Source: Primula veris (Eukaryota; Streptophyta; Magnoliopsida; Ericales; Primulaceae). Taken from it: DNA of 64,000 nt. The stretch spans positions 29,669,060 through 29,733,059 of the forward strand of contig OY821742.1 in NCBI GenBank assembly GCA_963682055.1, read 5' to 3'. A program made the translations under genes and the position numbers. Below, piece after piece: positions 10,798-23,079 of this stretch (positions within the stretch are counted from its first letter, which is position 1; each line of letters starts with the position of its first letter). Below the pieces are notes generated by a model. It saw nothing but the letters and a program-made list of their open reading frames with translations, was not told where the DNA came from and made no database searches.

Positions 10798-12404
10798 ATT
10801 ATTAAGTAGTAAAGAATTTGATTGTATTTTCATATATTAATGGTATTCAAGATATGTATTTCATAGAATAATGATATTCAAGATATGTATTTAATGGTTA
10901 ATATTTGTATTTTTAGATTTTCAAAAATGGTTTACTTATTTAGTACTTACTAGTGACCATAAATGGAAGCAATGATATGCATACAACTGTAACGCTTTTT
11001 TTTATATATAATATTTTTGAGAATAAAAACGATACACGATAAATTTGCATTTTTGTGTTCTTTCCTCCTACAATTAGTATTGTAATAACTGTGCAACTCT
11101 CATATCAGTTTGTTCTGTAATCCAAACTTTAATATTGTTATATCCGGCCCGTACTATTAATTTATTTTCATATTCTATTTCGTAAGTGATGTTAAGTTTG
11201 TATTGGTAGTAAGTGTAGTATTTACATAACTAGTAAGAGTTGTACCTAATTTTGTAAAAACTAAAGGTCTGGTCATGTGTTTTCACTAATGGTATTTATT
11301 AATAAAAAGAAAACATAAAAACTTGCCTTAATAATAAAAACGTATGAAGACAGAAAGGTGCACCGTTTCATCTATTTAGTTGTTTCTAGTACTTATCTTA
11401 TATAAACGTATAAAAATATACAGAAGGGAGAAAAATATCTGTAATAGCAGTAGAGAAGACAGAGAGTGAAAGGCTGGAAAATGCTTGAGTTTATTTCCTT
11501 CAACGGGTAATCATTGTCTTATAAACTCTCTTATATGTAAAAGCTACTTTTAAGTTATGTATAGGTTAAATAATCGGCTTAGTTTATGCTTTGGAACTAG
11601 ACTTTTATGGGCAAGTGTTCACAACCTACGAAATTATATTGCTGCTGTAAATTGCTAGTTTAGAACTAATTTCTCAAGTTATGCATGCTTGCTTTAGTTC
11701 AACACTCAACCTACAAAGTTGGTAGAACATTGATCACTGATGTGGAATTAGTAATTAAGTACCAAGTATGAGATATAGGCTAGATAAAATATGCATAAAA
11801 TTTATGTTAAATGTTAATAAAATTTATTCATATTAATTAATAACTAATATATTAATGTGAAATTGTATTTAATGTCACCCTAGTATTTTTATATTATATT
11901 TCTAAATCAAGTAATTTTTTACTTTACCTAACAAATTTTCTTTGAAATTTTTGATATTTATGAGTTTTATTTTTTAAAAGAGAAAAAAAAGTATTTTTAA
12001 AAAACGGGTCAAATGAGTAAAAGTGTGAGTTTGTACTCGGATCGGATCGGGTCGGATCGAAACCCGCAAAATTGTCATCAATATCTTCTTTCAATGAGTG
12101 CATAAATGAGTGTAATACTTGTGTGCAAATAATTATTTCACAAATGCACCTTATATTTACATTTTGCTATAAAGTTTAATGCTTAAGGATTGTCCTTGGC
12201 TACTCATTGGCAAATCCACTGTCTCAGGTTTCATACTTTTAATATGGAAATTATTATGACATATTCAATCTTTTAATATGTGAATATGATGTGAGAAATA
12301 AACCGAAAAAGAAAAATAAAAATTATGGCAATTAGTGACACAACGATAGACACGGTTCGACTATAGTTAGTCCACGATGAAAACACGTAAAATATTTCAC
12401 TATA
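10798..12404. other. Non-coding segment, copy A of a diverged duplication
   Basis: No gene is seen. Positions about 10800-11060 and 12080-12400 match about 23260-23500 and 23530-23800, with many substitutions. About 1 kb in the middle (11080-12070) has no partner in the other copy. A short cggat-type run occurs at 12038-12062. Confidence 0.6.
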
Positions 12405-13480
12405 GGCCTTGTTTGGTTCATCCTACTTTTTACTTAATAGTACTTTTTACTTATAAAAAGTATAATGCTGTTTGGTGATGCTTAAAAAAGCTTAGTTTTT
12501 ATAGAAGTAAAACACTTCTCATGTTACTTATTAAAAGTAAAGTTCATCATTGTTATCAAAGTAAAAAAGCTTTTTGACCACTGTAGCTGTATTATACATA
12601 ACCATCTCTCTCACTCTGGTAATACCATTAACCACAAATATATCTCCCTCTCCCTCTCCCTCTCCCTCTCAAAATACCATAAATAACATGGGGTATTAAT
12701 CTGATATGCTATTTCGTCATCGATCCTTCATATATGCTATTGGGGACAATCGATTTCAAACGGTAAGTAGTCTCATCTCTCACCATTGAAACAAGGTTTT
12801 ACAAATCAATTTTCTGTTAGCTGTTTCATGTTTGATTTGTGGTACTCTCTACATGTGTAGAAGATCACTCTCTTGAGTTTGAACTCATACCGAGTAATTT
12901 GGATACATATAGGCTTAAATTTGGTGCAACTTAATCGCTTTCTTCATGTTTGGCCGAAATAGTAAAAGGACTAATTTACCTGCTTTCCCTAAAAGACTAC
13001 AAACTTTGCTTTCTATATCTTTTTGCAGTTCCAAAATAATGTTATCAATAGTAAAATACTTGTGAATGCATTGATGATGTATAGTCCTTTTATGCGTTAA
13101 TTCGAAACTTCCTTTTTATCATCAAGTGTGTTTATTAGTTTATTTTCCTAAACATATGTAATCATTTTTTTAAGCTAATGGTTTTATCATCCTCTACTTA
13201 TTCAATTGAGCCACTATTATGTGAGACTATTTTGATTTATTTCTTATAAGTTGAAACCCCAAACTAACATGTTTTTGTATTTTTGGAAAAGTTTTACCCC
13301 CATATCAAAACAAAAAAGTCAAGATTGCAGTGGAGAAAATTACTTAAAATACAAAAGAATAAAATTGTGAAGTTCGAAATGGCGCCTGCCTGATGGTTCG
13401 AAAACCTTGCTACGATCTTTTACGTAGTTTCTCAAAGTGAAAACAAGTATTAACAAAGAAATTTATGTTTGGTATTAGGA

Positions 13481-14957
13481 ATGGCCGTAAACACAGCTAA
13501 ACATGACAAACTTCCAACAAAAAAGAGAGGAAAGTACTATGTTTTTTGGAAGCCCGATGATTACTCTGGAAGAGTCACTGCTCGATGGGATAGTCAAAAC
13601 AATCTAGTTTTTATGGAAACATGTGTAGCTGAAATAAGAAAGGGGAACAGAGGTGCACATTACTTGACTAATAAAGAGTGGGATGGGGTGTTGGAATTTT
13701 TTTTATAGAAGTACCCAAGTATACTATGATCAAAAGCAACTAAGAAACCATTGGGATACTTTGAAACAAGACTACACTGCCTGGTCCGTTGTACGCAAAG
13801 GAGCAACAGGACTAGGATGGCTTGTCGAAAAGGGGACATGGGACGCACAACCACATTTTTGGCGTGAAATGTCTAAGGTAACATGTTAAATAAGTTGTCT
13901 TACCATTAAATCATTTTCTTAATTATTTTGAATCTTGTCGTTCAAGAAGGATAACAATGAAGTTTATTAAAATTTTCTCTTTTCATGTTATTCTATCTTA
14001 TTCCGTTGAGTTTATAATAAAATAATGTATCAGGTTTGGAAAAAGTAGGCATTGAAGGAAATAATCCTAGGATGTCCAACGCATATTTTCCGACTGTTTT
14101 TAATAAAATAAGACAACTAATATGCTATTTGTGAAAAAAATATAAATCTTTCTTATATTTCGCATCGTTTGAATACTGCTATTTGAAAATGAAACATGGA
14201 AATCGTATTAGACCGAGGTTAAACATGTATTGGGAAGATAGTTTGGTCTATTATAATTTGAATATCGATCAACTTGTAAATTGGTATATTTAACTTTGTT
14301 TGTTGATTCTCTTGTCTACATAAATACAAATACGCCAAAAAGTTTGAAGATAAGGGTTTGGAAAATGTCGATTTGCTTGAAACTATTTTTGGTGAAAGAA
14401 CAGCCACATGAGAGTACCAATGGTCACCAAGTGAGTATATACCGACTCCTCCTGTTGAGCAAGAAACTGATGATGTGAATGAATATGCATCAGAAACGAT
14501 GAATGAGGATGCTGTTAAACTCGAGGAGCACTACAACACGACTCCGGAACTCAATATTCCACCGGAAGAACCACATGTGGCATCGTCAAGTGAAAGGGTT
14601 CGCAAAAGGGTTGACCAACCATCGGGAAAGAGTAGATCAAAGTCTAAAAGGACGCGATAATCATCGGTTGTCCTATTAAAAAATAATGCAGAGCGTATCC
14701 TTGAGGCTGTGGAGAAACAAAGCAATGAATTTGTAGTGAAGCAATTTGCGGACACCTGCAATGCTACCGTCGAATTGTGTCTTGAGAAACTTAATAACCT
14801 TCCGGAGCTTATAACTGGAAGTCTATTGTACTTGTTTGGTGCCGATCTTATGTCACTTCCCGGTCACAGAGAAGTTTTCATGAAATTACCCAATGACGAG
14901 GTGCGTTTAGGCTGGTTGCAGGATAAGATGGCGCGTAGTGTGCGTTCTCTCTTCTAA
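13481..14957 (+). pseudogene. Harbinger ORF1: Myb/SANT-like DNA-binding protein, broken
   Basis: The first part (from ATG 13481) reads into a Myb_DNA-bind_3-type domain with ARWDSQNNLVF and later QLRNHWDTLKQDYTAW and THFW-like HFWREMSK. This is the family of plant L10-interacting-Myb-like proteins and PIF ORF1, which bind transposon ends and help bring the transposase to the nucleus. A run of eight T at about 13695-13703 shifts the frame inside the domain. After GT near 13876 an intron is likely. The last exon resumes about 14430 and runs to the stop at 14955-14957, with an in-frame TAA at 14657-14659 after a basic KSRSKSKRTR stretch. An alternative start 5' of 13481 through an intron is possible, because AG precedes the ATG. 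Confidence 0.75.
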
Positions 14958-15531
14958 ATGAAGTTATTAGGTTTCTTTTGATGTAAAATATTATTTTGTT
15001 TTTGGTGTAAAGCGCGTAGGGTGGTTGCAGTATAAGACCGAATTATGTATTACGTTGATTTTGATGTAAAATGTTTTGATGCGCATGTCTGAAGTAGATT
15101 CCCGGTCTAATAGTTTGATGCCAAACTTAGCAGCCTATTATTTTGATGCCAAACATAGCAGCCTATTATTTTGATGATGTACCTTAAACTCTACTAGTTG
15201 AACAACGTGGTATGTAATGATATCTAATGTGATGGTATCTAATGTAATGTAACATATTATGTGATGAATCAAAACATGAGTACTGGTTTGCATATTTCTA
15301 TTTTAGCTACATTGGTATATGTACTTTTTTTATCTACTATCATATGATATGGATAGCTTATCTTGACATTCTATCTTGTTTTGTGGAATCTTTTATGTGC
15401 AATGCAATTTTCATTACATATATAAAGATATAGACTTCACCGAGTAAATAGACTTCACTGAGTAAATATGTATACTATTTCTTCATTCTCATTCCTGGTT
15501 CAATAATTTCAAGTTTTTTATTTGCATTACA

Positions 15532-16945
15532 ATGAGTTTTGGAGGAAGAGATGAATATCAGGAAAAGGAGCACGCAACATTGCTCAATTTGTCGGACAAA
15601 CAAGAAAGCAAAAGAATAAAATGTTGTTATTGACAGTGAGTGAAGCCGTTCAAACCTATGTAGAGACATACCTTAACAAAACCCCATGTCGCACGTCAGC
15701 TTTATCCGGTATGAATTGGGTTACTGAATTACTAAATGGTAATGCTACTCGCATACAGCAAGAATTTCGGATGAATAAACATGTTTTCCTAAAATTATTT
15801 GATGAATTGGTTAACATTTATGGATTTTGTATCCCACCTCATGAAAGCTTCATTCGGGTTGAGGAGAGTGTTGGTATTTTTTTATTCATACTAGGGGGAG
15901 GTGCTAAAATACGAGGAGTCGAGGAACGTTTTCAACATTCAGGTGAAACAATTCATCGACATTTCGATACAGTTCTTGAAGTTATGAAAAGGCTAACAGT
16001 TGATTATTGTAAGCCTACTCGAGACCAAAATGATATTCATCCTTACATTGAGAATAATAAGAAATATCATGTTTTTAAGGTAAACTTTTTTTCTTATTAA
16101 CCTTTCAATTATCATATTTTCCTTCTACTATAAATTTTTGTTTCGTTTTAGGATTGCATTGGAGCAATTGATGGGACACATGTTGGTGTACGACCTAAAC
16201 CAAGTAAATCGTACTCTTATTACAACAGAAAATGTTGTTACAGAATAAAAATATTAGCCGTGTGTGACTTTGATATGTGCTTTACATATATTTCTTGTGG
16301 ATGGCAGGGTAGCATGCATGACACCCGGATTTTTTATAACGTACTTCGTGAGATAAACAAGAATTTTCCACATCCTAATGAAGGTTAATAAATGAAAAAA
16401 ATATTTGTTTTACATTATTTTTTATATTAATAACACATTAACTAGTTTAATTTTCAATTGTTATAGGAAAATTTTATCTAGTAGATGCTGGTTATCCAAA
16501 TACAAAAGGTTTTATGTCATCATATAGAGGTCAGAGGTACCATCAAGAAATTTTTTGCCAAGGTGAACCACCGCGTAATGCAGAGTAGATGTTTAATCAA
16601 GTTCACTCGTCTCTCAGAAGTGTTATTGAAAGAACGTTCGGGGTATGAAAAATGCGATGGGGAATCTTGAGAGATATGCCTTCTTACGATCTTCGAAAAC
16701 AAATCGATGTGATTGGAACGTCTATGGCTTTTCACAACTTTATTCGTAAACACAGCGCAAATTTTCCTGATCCAGAATATGACGACGTAATGCGTAATGG
16801 ATACGTAGAAGAGTGGGGTTCAACATCACAAGATAACACTCACGACGTCGATGTTTTAAATGATGATAATTATATGAAATTTTGTCGAAATGAAATTCGT
16901 GATCGAATTTGTAGAAACATGAGAAACCGTAGGCGAAGTCGTTAA
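15532..16945 (+). pseudogene. Harbinger DDE transposase (HARBI1-like), broken
   Basis: Three exons fit GT-AG rules: 15532-16079, 16152-16383 and 16467-16945. Exon 1 holds the N-terminal helix region (MNWVTELLNGN, FRMNKHVFLKLFDEL, VEESVGIFLF, RFQHSGETIHRHF). Exon 2 starts with the first catalytic Asp in CIGAIDGTH and holds the second in SMHDTRIF. Exon 3 has VDAGYPN and the catalytic Glu in SVIERTFG. Damage: a frameshift near 15615 between the start and the conserved body, a TAG at 16586-16588 and a TGA at 16646-16648, both in the conserved frame. All three catalytic residues remain. The gene cut and moved this element; it now looks inactive. Confidence 0.88.
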
Positions 16946-17259
16946 TTTTGTAACTTTTTATGTTCGTATAATCATTATATTTTCCTAATTTTGTATTTTT
17001 TAATCTTTAAATAATGAAATATTTTTTTTGCTAGTTAATTATTTTGCTTTTATTCTATTAATCGGAATAAAAAATTCATTTTCACTCAAAAAGTAAAAGT
17101 AAACGTATTTTACCAAACAACATTTTTAATCAAAAGTATAATTTTACGGTGTTCACCAAACAACATTTACTTACTAAAAAGTAAACAGAAAAAGTATAAT
17201 TTTCAATCCACTTACAAAAAGTATATTTTTTAACATAAAAGACGCGACCAAACGAGGCC

Positions 17260-17650
17260 ATTATATTCAATATGTTTTTTGTAAATATTATATGGTTGAG
17301 GAGCTAGATCTTATTTTAAAATGAATGTGATGAAAGACCTAGATGATTACATGTGAAGCACAAAATAATAAAAATATTATGTATATTTAGGCATGATATT
17401 GACAGATTATACAATACAACATAGGAGAGTTTTTTTTTTCAGCTCCCTTTTATTGATTTAGACCTATACTTTAATTTTTTTAGTTCAACTAATAAATTAA
17501 AGGCCATGGTTTAAAATTTCAGTGTTTGTGAAGTTATTGGAGTCACTGTACGACATTTTTAGAAAAAAAATCATTTTATTTTTAAAATGTAAAACAAAAC
17601 TAAATGGTTTATTATAACATACATAGGAGATACTAATTTTTCACATGATC
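17260..17650. other. Non-coding flank continuing duplicated segment A
   Basis: Positions 17265-17345 match 24020-24100 (the shared gatcttattttaaaatgaat block). Positions about 17445-17640 are one of three diverged copies of a repeat also seen at 20745-20920 and 21000-21135. No gene is seen. Confidence 0.55.
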
Positions 17651-17830
17651 CACTACAAAAAAAATACTCAAATAGCGACGGAATAGTGACGGTATTTTTT
17701 GTTACGAGCTTATTAGCGGCGGTTTTTGTGACGGTTTTGTGACAATTTAGTCAATTTGTGACAGATTTGTGACAACTTTTGAAATTAGTGACAGATTTGT
17801 GATAACTTTTGACTCTCACTAAATCAAACA
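17651..17830 (+). mobile_element. CACTA-like transposon end, orphan
   Basis: It starts CACTACAAAAAAAATACTC, a typical plant CACTA (En/Spm) terminus. Subterminal repeats of the gtgacagatttgtgacaact type and GC-richer agcgacgg/tgacgg motifs follow. No reverse-complement partner (…TTTTGTAGTG) was found downstream, so this is a fragment or a solo end. Confidence 0.6.
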
Positions 17831-18318
17831 TTATTTTATAGTATGGCTCCAAAGCGCTGTTTTAAAAGTATAAAACTGGGGCCACCAAAATTATAGGGGC
17901 ACATTTTTTTCCTTATATATGAAATTACTAATATATCACTAAAAATTATAACATTTTATTTTATTACTAATATACAACTGGCCACAAAAAAATCCAAGTT
18001 TTATTCCTAAATAAAGAAAAAAAAACACATTACGGTCTCTGTCTCTCACAAAGCGTAACAAAATTCCTTAATTTTCTACTTCTGCAGGTAAATAAAGTCT
18101 TTAAATCACTACTTGTAAGTTAGTTTTTATTTGATGAACTCAAAATAGGTTAAATAAAATTACTCTTCTCTAGAATTCTAATAGATTTGAGGGTTTATAC
18201 GGATCCATTTTTACTTCCCTAGTTTTTTTAGGGGTAGCCTACCCTAGTTTTTTATGGTTCATTGAATAAAAAACAATCCAATCTAATGGTCAAAAAAACT
18301 ATGAAAAAAGGTTGACAC

Positions 18319-20048
18319 TGTCACGCCCCAAATTCCATAAATACGGATATCGAGCCATGACCTTTTTAAATAAAAGGAAAACAACCTGTTGGTACAAAAT
18401 TAAATTTTTTAAAAGAAATAAGTAGCGAGCTAAAGGAACAATTAAACAATTTAATAAAAGTGTTTGCCAAACGCGGCTACAAGACGAGATAAAATAAACG
18501 AATGTAAATTACCCGTAGGCTACAACCTCAAAACATAAAATAAATGAAAAGAAAACGGAAGCCCCAAACCCATGATGTTGTAAAGCAACAGCTCTTATCC
18601 AAACATGCCAACCTATGTGGTACCTGAAATACAAAATTGTAACGGTGAGTCCCACGCACGTAACTAGACGGGACGGCACCACAAATACCGTCACTCCATC
18701 CCTTAAATGCAAGAGCTCACAAATTCTACAAGTATGATAATCGACGTATAAAAAGAAATATAATAACATTGTATAACGGGATGAATTAAATAAATTAAAT
18801 AACGTCAACACAAATCTATAGCAAACATGGACCTCTCATGCCACCTACCCCAGTCCGTAAGACAAGTCATTTCCTATCCCCACGGCCGTCTTCTGTCCCC
18901 GGAATTAGAAAGAGACAGAGATCATTGTTAACAGAAAAATAAATAGAGTGCACACTAGGACCTCTCATGCCACTCGCCCCAGTCCGTAAGACGAGTCATT
19001 TCCTATCCCCACGGCCGTCTTGTGTCCCCGAAATTAGTAAGAGACAGAGACCATTGCTAATGTATCAATATTAAGGCATCGGCCAATAATATTATATTAT
19101 TCATATAACACAATCTCATACGTATAAATATTAAGGCCTCGGCCAATAATATTATAGTATTCAAATAACACAATCTCATACGTCACTTAACGTAATACAA
19201 CATAATTAAAAGCATACGTGCTAGATTCACAACTAGCCAAACAAGTCTAATCAACATAAAAACCCATTCATGCATTTTAACAAACACCTTGTATGCACAA
19301 TATAAAACTCATATTTATTCAACAATAATTTACCCAATTCTATCAACAACCATAATAATACATAATCAACGCATATAACACGCAACCCATTAATATTATC
19401 ATTAATCCGAAATCAAAAGACTAAATCCACAACTAATCCAAAATCAAATAAGTGAATTAAAAATATAATAACTAAACCCCAATTAACAAATTAAGAACAT
19501 AATTAATATAAAAGGCAAAAACCCCCAATTTATACTAAACGTAAAACCTAATCTTAACATACACCCTCGTCTAGTCGCAATGGATAACCCTCGTTACCTT
19601 AGAGCGTAGAGGAGATGCTTCTGGTATGAACCCGCTAACGTGGTTTCTTCTTCTTCTTCTTCTCCTCCCTTTTCTCTCTTTTCTCTCTTGTATTTTGCTG
19701 GTTTTAGGTTTAAAGAATTGAAAGTGGGCTGATTTTTTGTTTAGAAAAAACTGTTTTTAGATAGTTTGTGGAAGCGAACTATTTGGTCCCCAAAGTTCTA
19801 AAAGCTAACTCTTAATCCAAAAATATTGTTTTACTACTCAAAAATAACAAATGTTTAGAAACAAATCTATTGGGTCCTTTTTATTAGTAAAATTAGTAAC
19901 AGGTTTTTAAAATAAAGTTTTTCGGAAGAGTTTCGGTTTTTGGCTAAAAATTAGTCGAGTGACCGGTTTTTGGTAAAATTTTGTATAAAACGTTTTTGGA
20001 TAAATTAATTCCTAATTAAAAACACTTATAAAAATACGGGATGTTACA
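18319..20048 (-). mobile_element. Solo LTR (1.73 kb) with GACAC target duplication
   Basis: The segment starts TGTCACGCCCC and ends GGGATGTTACA; the 5 bp on each side are GACAC (18314-18318 and 20049-20053). On the minus strand it reads TGTAACATCCC...GGGGCGTGACA, closely like the termini of the insertion at 59046-61330, so orientation is taken as minus. It contains no gag or pol. Internal direct repeats: a unit of about 120 bp at about 18825-18940 and 18950-19060, and one of about 57 bp at about 19065-19185. The minus-strand ORF at 18509-18811 has no recognisable domain and is left out. Confidence 0.75.
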
Positions 20049-20099
20049 GACACGATTACATATCCGATACTTTTTCGGTACGGTTAATAAATTTGATTT

Positions 20100-20250
20100 T
20101 TATTTTTTTTTCTTCATACGGTGCACTATAATTTAGGGTGTGTCATCCAATAGAATATTTTAGTTTTAATTAATTTTAGGTTCATTAACAGTTGTTGGGT
20201 TTTTAGTGGGTAAACACCCTTTAGTGGATTTACGATAGTGTTACTATAAA
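20100..20250. repeat. Small dispersed repeat related to the MITE at 48386-48538
   Basis: Shares the aattaattttagg, gggtttttagt and ggatttacgatagtg-type blocks with the intronic MITE of the C2-domain gene. The inverted ends are degenerate here. Confidence 0.45.
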
Positions 20251-20744
20251 ATATAAAATAACGTACTGTACTCGCATTGAGAACTTTTTTTTAACTACCC
20301 ATGTTACCGAGGAGTGTATGTAGGCAATTCTATATATTAATATTTCCATAATTTTTTATTGAATCTTGTATGAAACCGATTTTGATTGAATGACACCAAA
20401 AAAAACTAGGATAGGCTAACTTAAAAAATGGATCCAGTTTATTCATATGGGTCTATAACTCATGAGATTTTTTATGATGATTTAGACAACTAAATTTGGG
20501 TGTTTTAAATTAATATTTTAATTGGGTATATTTATTCTCAATTTTGTGTATACGATTGATTCAGTAATTTATTCTTTATCAGATGCGGTTGTGCCGGATT
20601 ATTTACTTAAAACATGGTGGGAAAAATAATAAATTATCAATTCGAATATTTTTTTATATATATTTTAATGGTTAAAGTAATGTTATTATTTATGGCCTAT
20701 TTTTTTTTATCGGTTTTGGGTATCCAAAATGCTGGAGACGGCAC

Positions 20745-21135
20745 TGTTTTTTCAATTTTCTTTTATTGATTTCAGACCATGTACTTTAATTTCTTTTACT
20801 TCAAGTAATAAACTAAAGGGCATCCTGTTTAAAATTTCAATGTCCATCAAGTTTTCGGAGTCACTATACAATATTTTTAGAAAAAGTTATTTTATTTTTA
20901 AAAGGTAAAACAAATATATAAAGGAAGGTAAAAACTTCAACTTACGTAACTATTTATAGATCTTTTGAAAGTCAAAAAAGTACAAACTCGACCAAAAGAA
21001 AACGAAAGAGCATGGTTTAAATTTTCAATGTCCCTTAAGTTTTTGGAGTCACTATACAATATTTTTAGAAAAAAATATTTTATTTTAAAAATGTAAAACC
21101 CAAACAAATGATTTATTACAACATAAAATATGAAG
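20745..21135. repeat. Two adjacent copies of a diverged 180-bp repeat
   Basis: Copies at about 20745-20920 and 21000-21135 share gtttaaaatttcaatgtcc, ggagtcactatacaatattt and a tagaaaaa...tttattttt block. A third copy is at 17445-17640. No function is visible. Confidence 0.6.
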
Positions 21136-21224
21136 GTAAAAATTTGTTTATCAACTTATAACCCTTCTCTCTATATGTTTCTATATGTATATGTATGTAT
21201 GTATGTAAATGTGCGTGCATGAAT

Positions 21225-21225
21225 G

Positions 21226-21256
<31 letters not shown>
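21225..21256. repeat. (TC)n/(TA)n microsatellite
   Basis: Simple run tctctctctctctctc followed by atatatatat; TATG repeats lie just upstream (21188-21207). Confidence 0.9.
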
Positions 21257-21473
21257 GTATGCATGTGTGTATGTAAATGTGTGTGCATGAATGGTGTGGT
21301 GGTGGGTATGTAATGGTGATTAGGTGTGGAAGCGGTATTGTAGCGTTAGTATTTTTACCATACCGTACCGTAAATATATGGTATGAAAAATTTCATACAA
21401 TTACCATACTGCATATTCGGTGTGTTAATGATATGGTACGGTAAAATATCACACCCTAATATATAGATAAAGA

Positions 21474-21625
21474 GTGGTGATCATATAAGAAGAAATTTTT
21501 TTACAGAGACTCTCGCAGAGAGACTTAATGTGAATCATTGATTTACCCTCGTATACATGATCTGATGATACACATTGAGTCACTGTGAGAGTTTATATTA
21601 AAAATTCTCTACTTATATCACCACT
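21474..21625. mobile_element. MITE with about 60-bp inverted arms
   Basis: GTGGTGAT at 21474 is mirrored by ATCACCAC at about 21618-21625. The arms include ACTCTCGCAG against the complement of CTGTGAGAGT, and CTTAATGTG against CACATTGAG. No coding capacity. Confidence 0.6.
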
Positions 21626-22272
21626 AGTAGATAAAATAACCTACAATAATTGAAATTTTGTTTTACTATCCACGAATAACTATAAATAGATAGATAAACA
21701 TTAATCGAGCTATAATATTTTCTAAAGTCATATTAAGATGGTACAATATGATTCACATAAAACATAAAATTTTGATAAATGAAGTAAAACTAAATAATTT
21801 ACAAAGAAATTCACCTAGCAATTTTGGTAGACAAAACAATCCGTGAAGAAGTGTAATATAATTTCGATAAAAGGGACTCATAGTAGGATGTAGGATATAT
21901 TAGGTTAAAATTTGAAAATTAATGATACCTAAAATATTAAGTTGGCTATTATTAAATTATACTTTATGTAAAAGTGGTAGAGTTGTACAAAATACTACAT
22001 AACGTGATATATTAAAATCAATTACCGTACCATACATTCGGTAATATCATATTGCGGTATAAGTTATATGGTACAAGTAATAAAATGGTTGGTTGTATAA
22101 TATGTTATACCGTTCCACCCCTAATGGTGAGGATGCTCGCTATTTATAGAGTTTCAAAAACCACGTAATGATATCTCAACCTCCCGCTTTACATTAGAAA
22201 GATTATATTACTACTTAATTACTTAGCACTAATATTTGATTTTTGTATTTGCTTTTCTTTGTTAGAGTAGTA

Positions 22273-22494
22273 CTTCATTCGATTCAAAATAAGTGTACAT
22301 TACAAAACTATGTATAATTTTAACTTTTAAAAATCTCGTATCTGAGTTGCAGAATTCGAAAAGTTTAAAATATAGTCACATAGTTTAAATGTTAAACCAT
22401 ATGATTATGTTTTGAAAATTTTGATTTCGACAAGTTAGATACAATATTTTTGCAAGTTAATTTTGTAATGGACACTTATTTTAGACGGATGGAG
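22273..22494. mobile_element. Stowaway-like MITE, 222 bp
   Basis: The left end CTTCATTCGATTCAAAATAA and right end (reverse complement CTCCATCCGTCTAAAATAA) form the inverted repeat, with TA on each side. Confidence 0.7.
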
Positions 22495-22544
22495 TAATAA
22501 TTTGTCCTGAAAGTAAATACTGCATTGGTCCCTGAAAGTAAATA

Positions 22545-22790
22545 CTACATCGGTCCCTAAATAATGATAGCTTACGAAACTACCATTATACGTGTAACTT
22601 TGACTACCAAAAATCTCATATCTAACATTCCGAAGTCTGAATTTTCAAAAGCTATTCATATAGTTTAACGTTTAAACTTTAAACTATTTGAGTACATTTT
22701 GAAAATTTCGATTTCGGTCTTAGATACGAGATTTTTGTTAGTTAAAGTTATATGTAGTTTCGTAAGAGACAATTATTTAGACACGAAGTG
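22545..22790. mobile_element. Degenerate MITE of the same kind
   Basis: Inverted arms cgaaactaccattatacgtgtaac and gttatatgtagtttcgtaagag flank an AT-rich core similar to the neighbouring MITE. The termini are decayed. Confidence 0.5.
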
Positions 22791-22799
22791 TAATTTTTT

Positions 22800-23045
22800 A
22801 TTTTTTTAACAAATGTGTTTTCATTTTGTTAAATGTTAATTACTAAGTAGTGTTTTCAAATATCAAGAGGGGCGGCTCAGGCCCAAGTCAAGTAAGGCTT
22901 GGGCTTGGAGCAAAAAAAATATATATTTTTGGGGGGCAATGGTTCAGCCCAATATAACTATATAAAACTCAGTTTATTATAAATTCAGTTTTAGCCCAAA
23001 TTGGCAATTGGACTAATTCATCATTTGTAAAAAAAAACACTCACC

Positions 23046-23079
<34 letters not shown>

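Larger units (their letters stand above)
12405..17259 (+). mobile_element. PIF/Harbinger DNA transposon, decayed autonomous copy
   Basis: The ends form an inverted repeat, GGCCTTGTTTGGT at 12405 and ACCAAACGAGGCC at 17247-17259. Subterminal tactttttactt / aagtaaa motifs are mirrored on both sides. Between them are a Myb/SANT-like gene and a DDE transposase gene, the two-gene set of plant PIF/Harbinger elements. The flanks continue the diverged segmental copy seen at 23.7-24.1 kb, which lacks the element. The target duplication is unclear: TTA follows the right end after one base, but the left side reads TAT. A (CTCCCT)n run lies at 12640-12668. Both genes carry stops or frameshifts. Confidence 0.85.
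18201..20435. mobile_element. Long-TIR MITE-like element split by an LTR insertion
   Basis: The left arm (GGATCCATTTTTAC... TAGCCTACCCTAGTTTTTT) is mirrored at the right end (about 20390-20435) over roughly 60 bp. Removing the insertion at 18319-20048 leaves about 500 bp. No coding capacity. Flanking duplications could not be defined. Confidence 0.55.

Noticed and set aside
15475..15669. Minus-strand ORF over the start of the Harbinger transposase
   Set aside because: Opposite strand of a recognised gene; no domain.
17651..20435. A complete CACTA element spanning this region
   Set aside because: Only one CACTA-type end was found; the rest is explained by other elements.
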